From the NCBI GenBank assembly GCA_031254075.1, contig JAIRVD010000106.1, positions 1-7,792 on the forward strand: DNA of 7,792 nucleotides, written 5' to 3'. The translations under genes and the position numbers were made by a program. Position 1 is the stretch's first letter; each line of letters opens with the position of its first letter. Below, in pieces: positions 6,247 to 7,792 of this stretch. The notes beneath the pieces were generated by a model. That model ran no database searches. It saw nothing but the letters and a program-made list of their open reading frames with translations, and was not told where the DNA came from. The stretch is from Clostridiales bacterium. GTDB taxonomy: Bacteria; Bacillota; Clostridia; Lachnospirales; WQUN01.

Positions 6247-6280
6247 ATCGTGGTGCATTTCGAGTGTTGTGCAACGATTT
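6245..6280 (-). other. Stem-loop just after the DUF4838 gene (weak terminator candidate)
   Basis: AAATCGT (6245-6251) and ACGATTT (6274-6280) pair as 7 bp. After a 2-nt bulge, TGCA (6254-6257) pairs with TGCA (6270-6273), leaving a 12-nt loop. It begins right after the DUF4838 stop codon (6284-6282) and ends against the -35 box of the CNNM promoter. In the minus direction only TTT follows, so termination would be inefficient; a five-T run exists only on the plus strand, where no gene needs it. It may act as a partial terminator or an mRNA 3'-end stem. Confidence 0.4.
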
Positions 6281-6281
6281 T

Positions 6282-7792
6282 TCATCCAAACATTCTCTCG
6301 CCCCTGATTGAACGCCCGATTACATCCGTGAAATATTTTATGTCAAGTGCATTGTGGATTACGGGTTCCATTTGGTTTACATAGTCTTTGGTTTGACTCC
6401 AGCGGTCTTCGGCTTCGGATTGTTTGCCTTCGGCTTTTAGGCGCAGGGTTTCGGCTGATTGCAGGCATAGTTGTGCGTGGATAATTAAAATATCTTCGCG
6501 GCGGGAAATTAATTTCGGCAGCATTTTATTTATAACGCTCGGGATTTTGGCGAAAAGTTTCGCGCTTTCTTTGCTGACGTGCGGAAGTTCGCCGCGCAGA
6601 TATGCGGGTTGGAACAGAGTTGACAGTTTTTTGAAATAGTGTTGCATTTCGTTCGCGTGTTTTCCGAACAGGTCTGTGAAGAAGGTTTTCGCGAAGGATT
6701 CGAAGGTTAGGTTTTTGTTCCAAAGGGCGGCAGCCATTGCGTTCATTGCGAAGCCTGTGGGGAAGAACGCGCGTTGAACTTGGCAGCTTACCATCCCGTT
6801 TAGGTTGAGCCTGTCGAGATTTTTCATGTCTTCGAACAGGATTCGTGCGGATTCGTATTCGCCGGGGTCGTGGTAGTGGTCCCAGATTAGGTGATAGTCG
6901 AAGTCAAAGCTGTCGCCGCGGAATTGCTCTTGCCAGCGTTTGAGGCGCGCTATATTTTCGCCGACGGTTTTCGGCATTTCCAACTTATTGCGTTTGTACG
7001 GAGCAAGTTCGGTCGGAATTTCTACATCGCCTTCGCAAAACGCTTTCGTGTACGTGCGCGTAATCGGCGCGAACATCAATGTAAAGCGGTCGGTGTTTTT
7101 CAGGCGCGCATGTGCGGGTTCCCACAGCAAATCAAAATAGACGAGAAAAACAATTTTCGTCGGAATGTTTCCAAGGCATTCGTCTGTTTCGTTAAGCATT
7201 TGTACATAAAAATCCGAGGGTAAAGTATCTTTGCAGTTTTCGCATTCGCAATGATTATTATCAACATCGGCAAGCCAAAAATGCAGATAATCGACTTCGC
7301 AGTGTTCGCGGCAGTAGGATGTAATTGCGTTTACGATTTTTTCGCGAACCGCCGGATTGGAATAACAAAGATTTGTATTAAGCGCGATTCCGCCGAAAAC
7401 TTCGCGTTTGCCGTTAACCTGCGCCAAAAGCGAGCGTTGTTCGTCGGTCAGCGTGAATTCCTCGACTGCCCAACCGTTGCCTTTAATTCCGATTGGGTCG
7501 CAAGTCCAGCCGTGACCTGTCGCGTGATACATTAATCCGCGCTTTTTTATTTGTTCCGTCAGAACGGAAACCATTGCGGTGACTTCTTCGAATGTTGCGG
7601 GCTGATTTTTTTTGTACCAATAATCAAAAAAACAGTACGGCGTGGAAAATTGATTGAAATACGCGTTCATTCCAACCTTCGGCAACCATTCAATCATGTC
7701 GGAAACATGCGAAAACGAACAACTTCCCTCGATGCAAACGCCTCTGTGGCGGTAGGACGCGGCATCGCTGATTTTAACGGCGCACGAACGAA
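6282..7792 (-). CDS. DUF4838-type protein, putative carbohydrate-active enzyme (5' end outside the window)
   Basis: Function not established. The frame stays open from the stop at 6284-6282 to the right edge, giving 502 visible residues. The ATG at 7697 is therefore internal, because the in-frame sequence before it (YRHRGVCIEGSCSFSHVSDM) continues conserved-looking protein. Numbering from the edge, HFWLADVDNNHCECENC (170-186) with a CxCxxC cluster (C181, C183, C186) followed by PSDFY matches the DUF4838 signature as I know it. This family is usually grouped with TIM-barrel glycoside hydrolases and has no settled reaction that I recall. Aromatic and acidic residues are frequent (FDFDYHLIWDHYHD near 298-311), as in sugar-binding clefts. 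The C-terminal third is Lys/Glu/Leu-rich and probably helical. No signal peptide can be judged because the N-terminus is missing. It is followed by a stem-loop and then by the separately promoted CNNM gene. Confidence 0.75.
   Translation of the reverse strand, partial: RSCAVKISDAASYRHRGVCIEGSCSFSHVSDMIEWLPKVGMNAYFNQFSTPYCFFDYWYKKNQPATFEEVTAMVSVLTEQIKKRGLMYHATGHGWTCDPIGIKGNGWAVEEFTLTDEQRSLLAQVNGKREVFGGIALNTNLCYSNPAVREKIVNAITSYCREHCEVDYLHFWLADVDNNHCECENCKDTLPSDFYVQMLNETDECLGNIPTKIVFLVYFDLLWEPAHARLKNTDRFTLMFAPITRTYTKAFCEGDVEIPTELAPYKRNKLEMPKTVGENIARLKRWQEQFRGDSFDFDYHLIWDHYHDPGEYESARILFEDMKNLDRLNLNGMVSCQVQRAFFPTGFAMNAMAAALWNKNLTFESFAKTFFTDLFGKHANEMQHYFKKLSTLFQPAYLRGELPHVSKESAKLFAKIPSVINKMLPKLISRREDILIIHAQLCLQSAETLRLKAEGKQSEAEDRWSQTKDYVNQMEPVIHNALDIKYFTDVIGRSIRGERMFG

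Noticed and set aside
7695..7697. ATG at 7697 as the start of the DUF4838 gene
   Set aside because: The frame stays open upstream to the window edge with conserved-looking sequence, and I see no ribosome site before this ATG.

Overview
The window reads as ordinary chromosomal DNA from a bacterium, most likely an anaerobic plant-fibre or sugar degrader of the Clostridia (Bacillota). The basis is protein flavour only: a clostridial-type cellobiose phosphorylase, an HTH_26-type mini-regulator, a short-chain dehydrogenase with the GASCE signature I associate with Firmicutes, and strong GGAGG-like ribosome binding sites. No rRNA, tRNA, CRISPR array, transposase or phage gene is visible, and the taxonomic placement is an inference.

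Layout. On the minus strand (1-3057), ribulose-phosphate 3-epimerase (rpe, 3057-2407) is followed after 21 nt by cellobiose phosphorylase (2385 down to the left edge, lacking only its last residues). Diverging from them across a 112-nt gap is a plus-strand pair, rpiB (3170-3607) and a FabG/YmfI-like short-chain dehydrogenase (3607-4344). These overlap by one base (TAATG) and end in a clear terminator at 4381-4404. Next comes a small AT-rich stretch with a 12-bp perfect inverted repeat (4430-4470) and a 67-residue Cro/CI-type DNA-binding protein (4515-4718). It converges on a minus-strand CNNM/CorC-type membrane protein with a CBS pair (6168-4786), whose acidic tail is written by an in-frame 9-bp tandem repeat. 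At the right edge a DUF4838 protein, a putative carbohydrate-active enzyme, runs off the window at its 5' end (7792-6282).

How the genes fit together. Cellobiose phosphorylase turns intracellular cellobiose plus phosphate into glucose 1-phosphate and glucose. Rpe and RpiB interconvert pentose 5-phosphates in the non-oxidative pentose phosphate pathway, so the divergent cluster joins disaccharide phosphorolysis to sugar-phosphate metabolism. The DUF4838 protein may extend the carbohydrate theme. The CNNM protein has no evident functional link.

Most interesting signals. No wholly new system is evident. The best leads are regulatory: (i) a 9-bp perfect inverted repeat embedded in the 17-bp spacer of a near-consensus promoter of the CNNM gene; (ii) a 12-bp perfect inverted repeat just ahead of the orphan HTH gene; (iii) a 7-bp perfect inverted repeat at the predicted start point of the rpiB promoter. 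Protein-level leads are the uncharacterised DUF4838 enzyme, the expandable (Glu-Thr-Lys)n tail of the CNNM protein, and a Cys in place of the usual Pro in the short-chain dehydrogenase.
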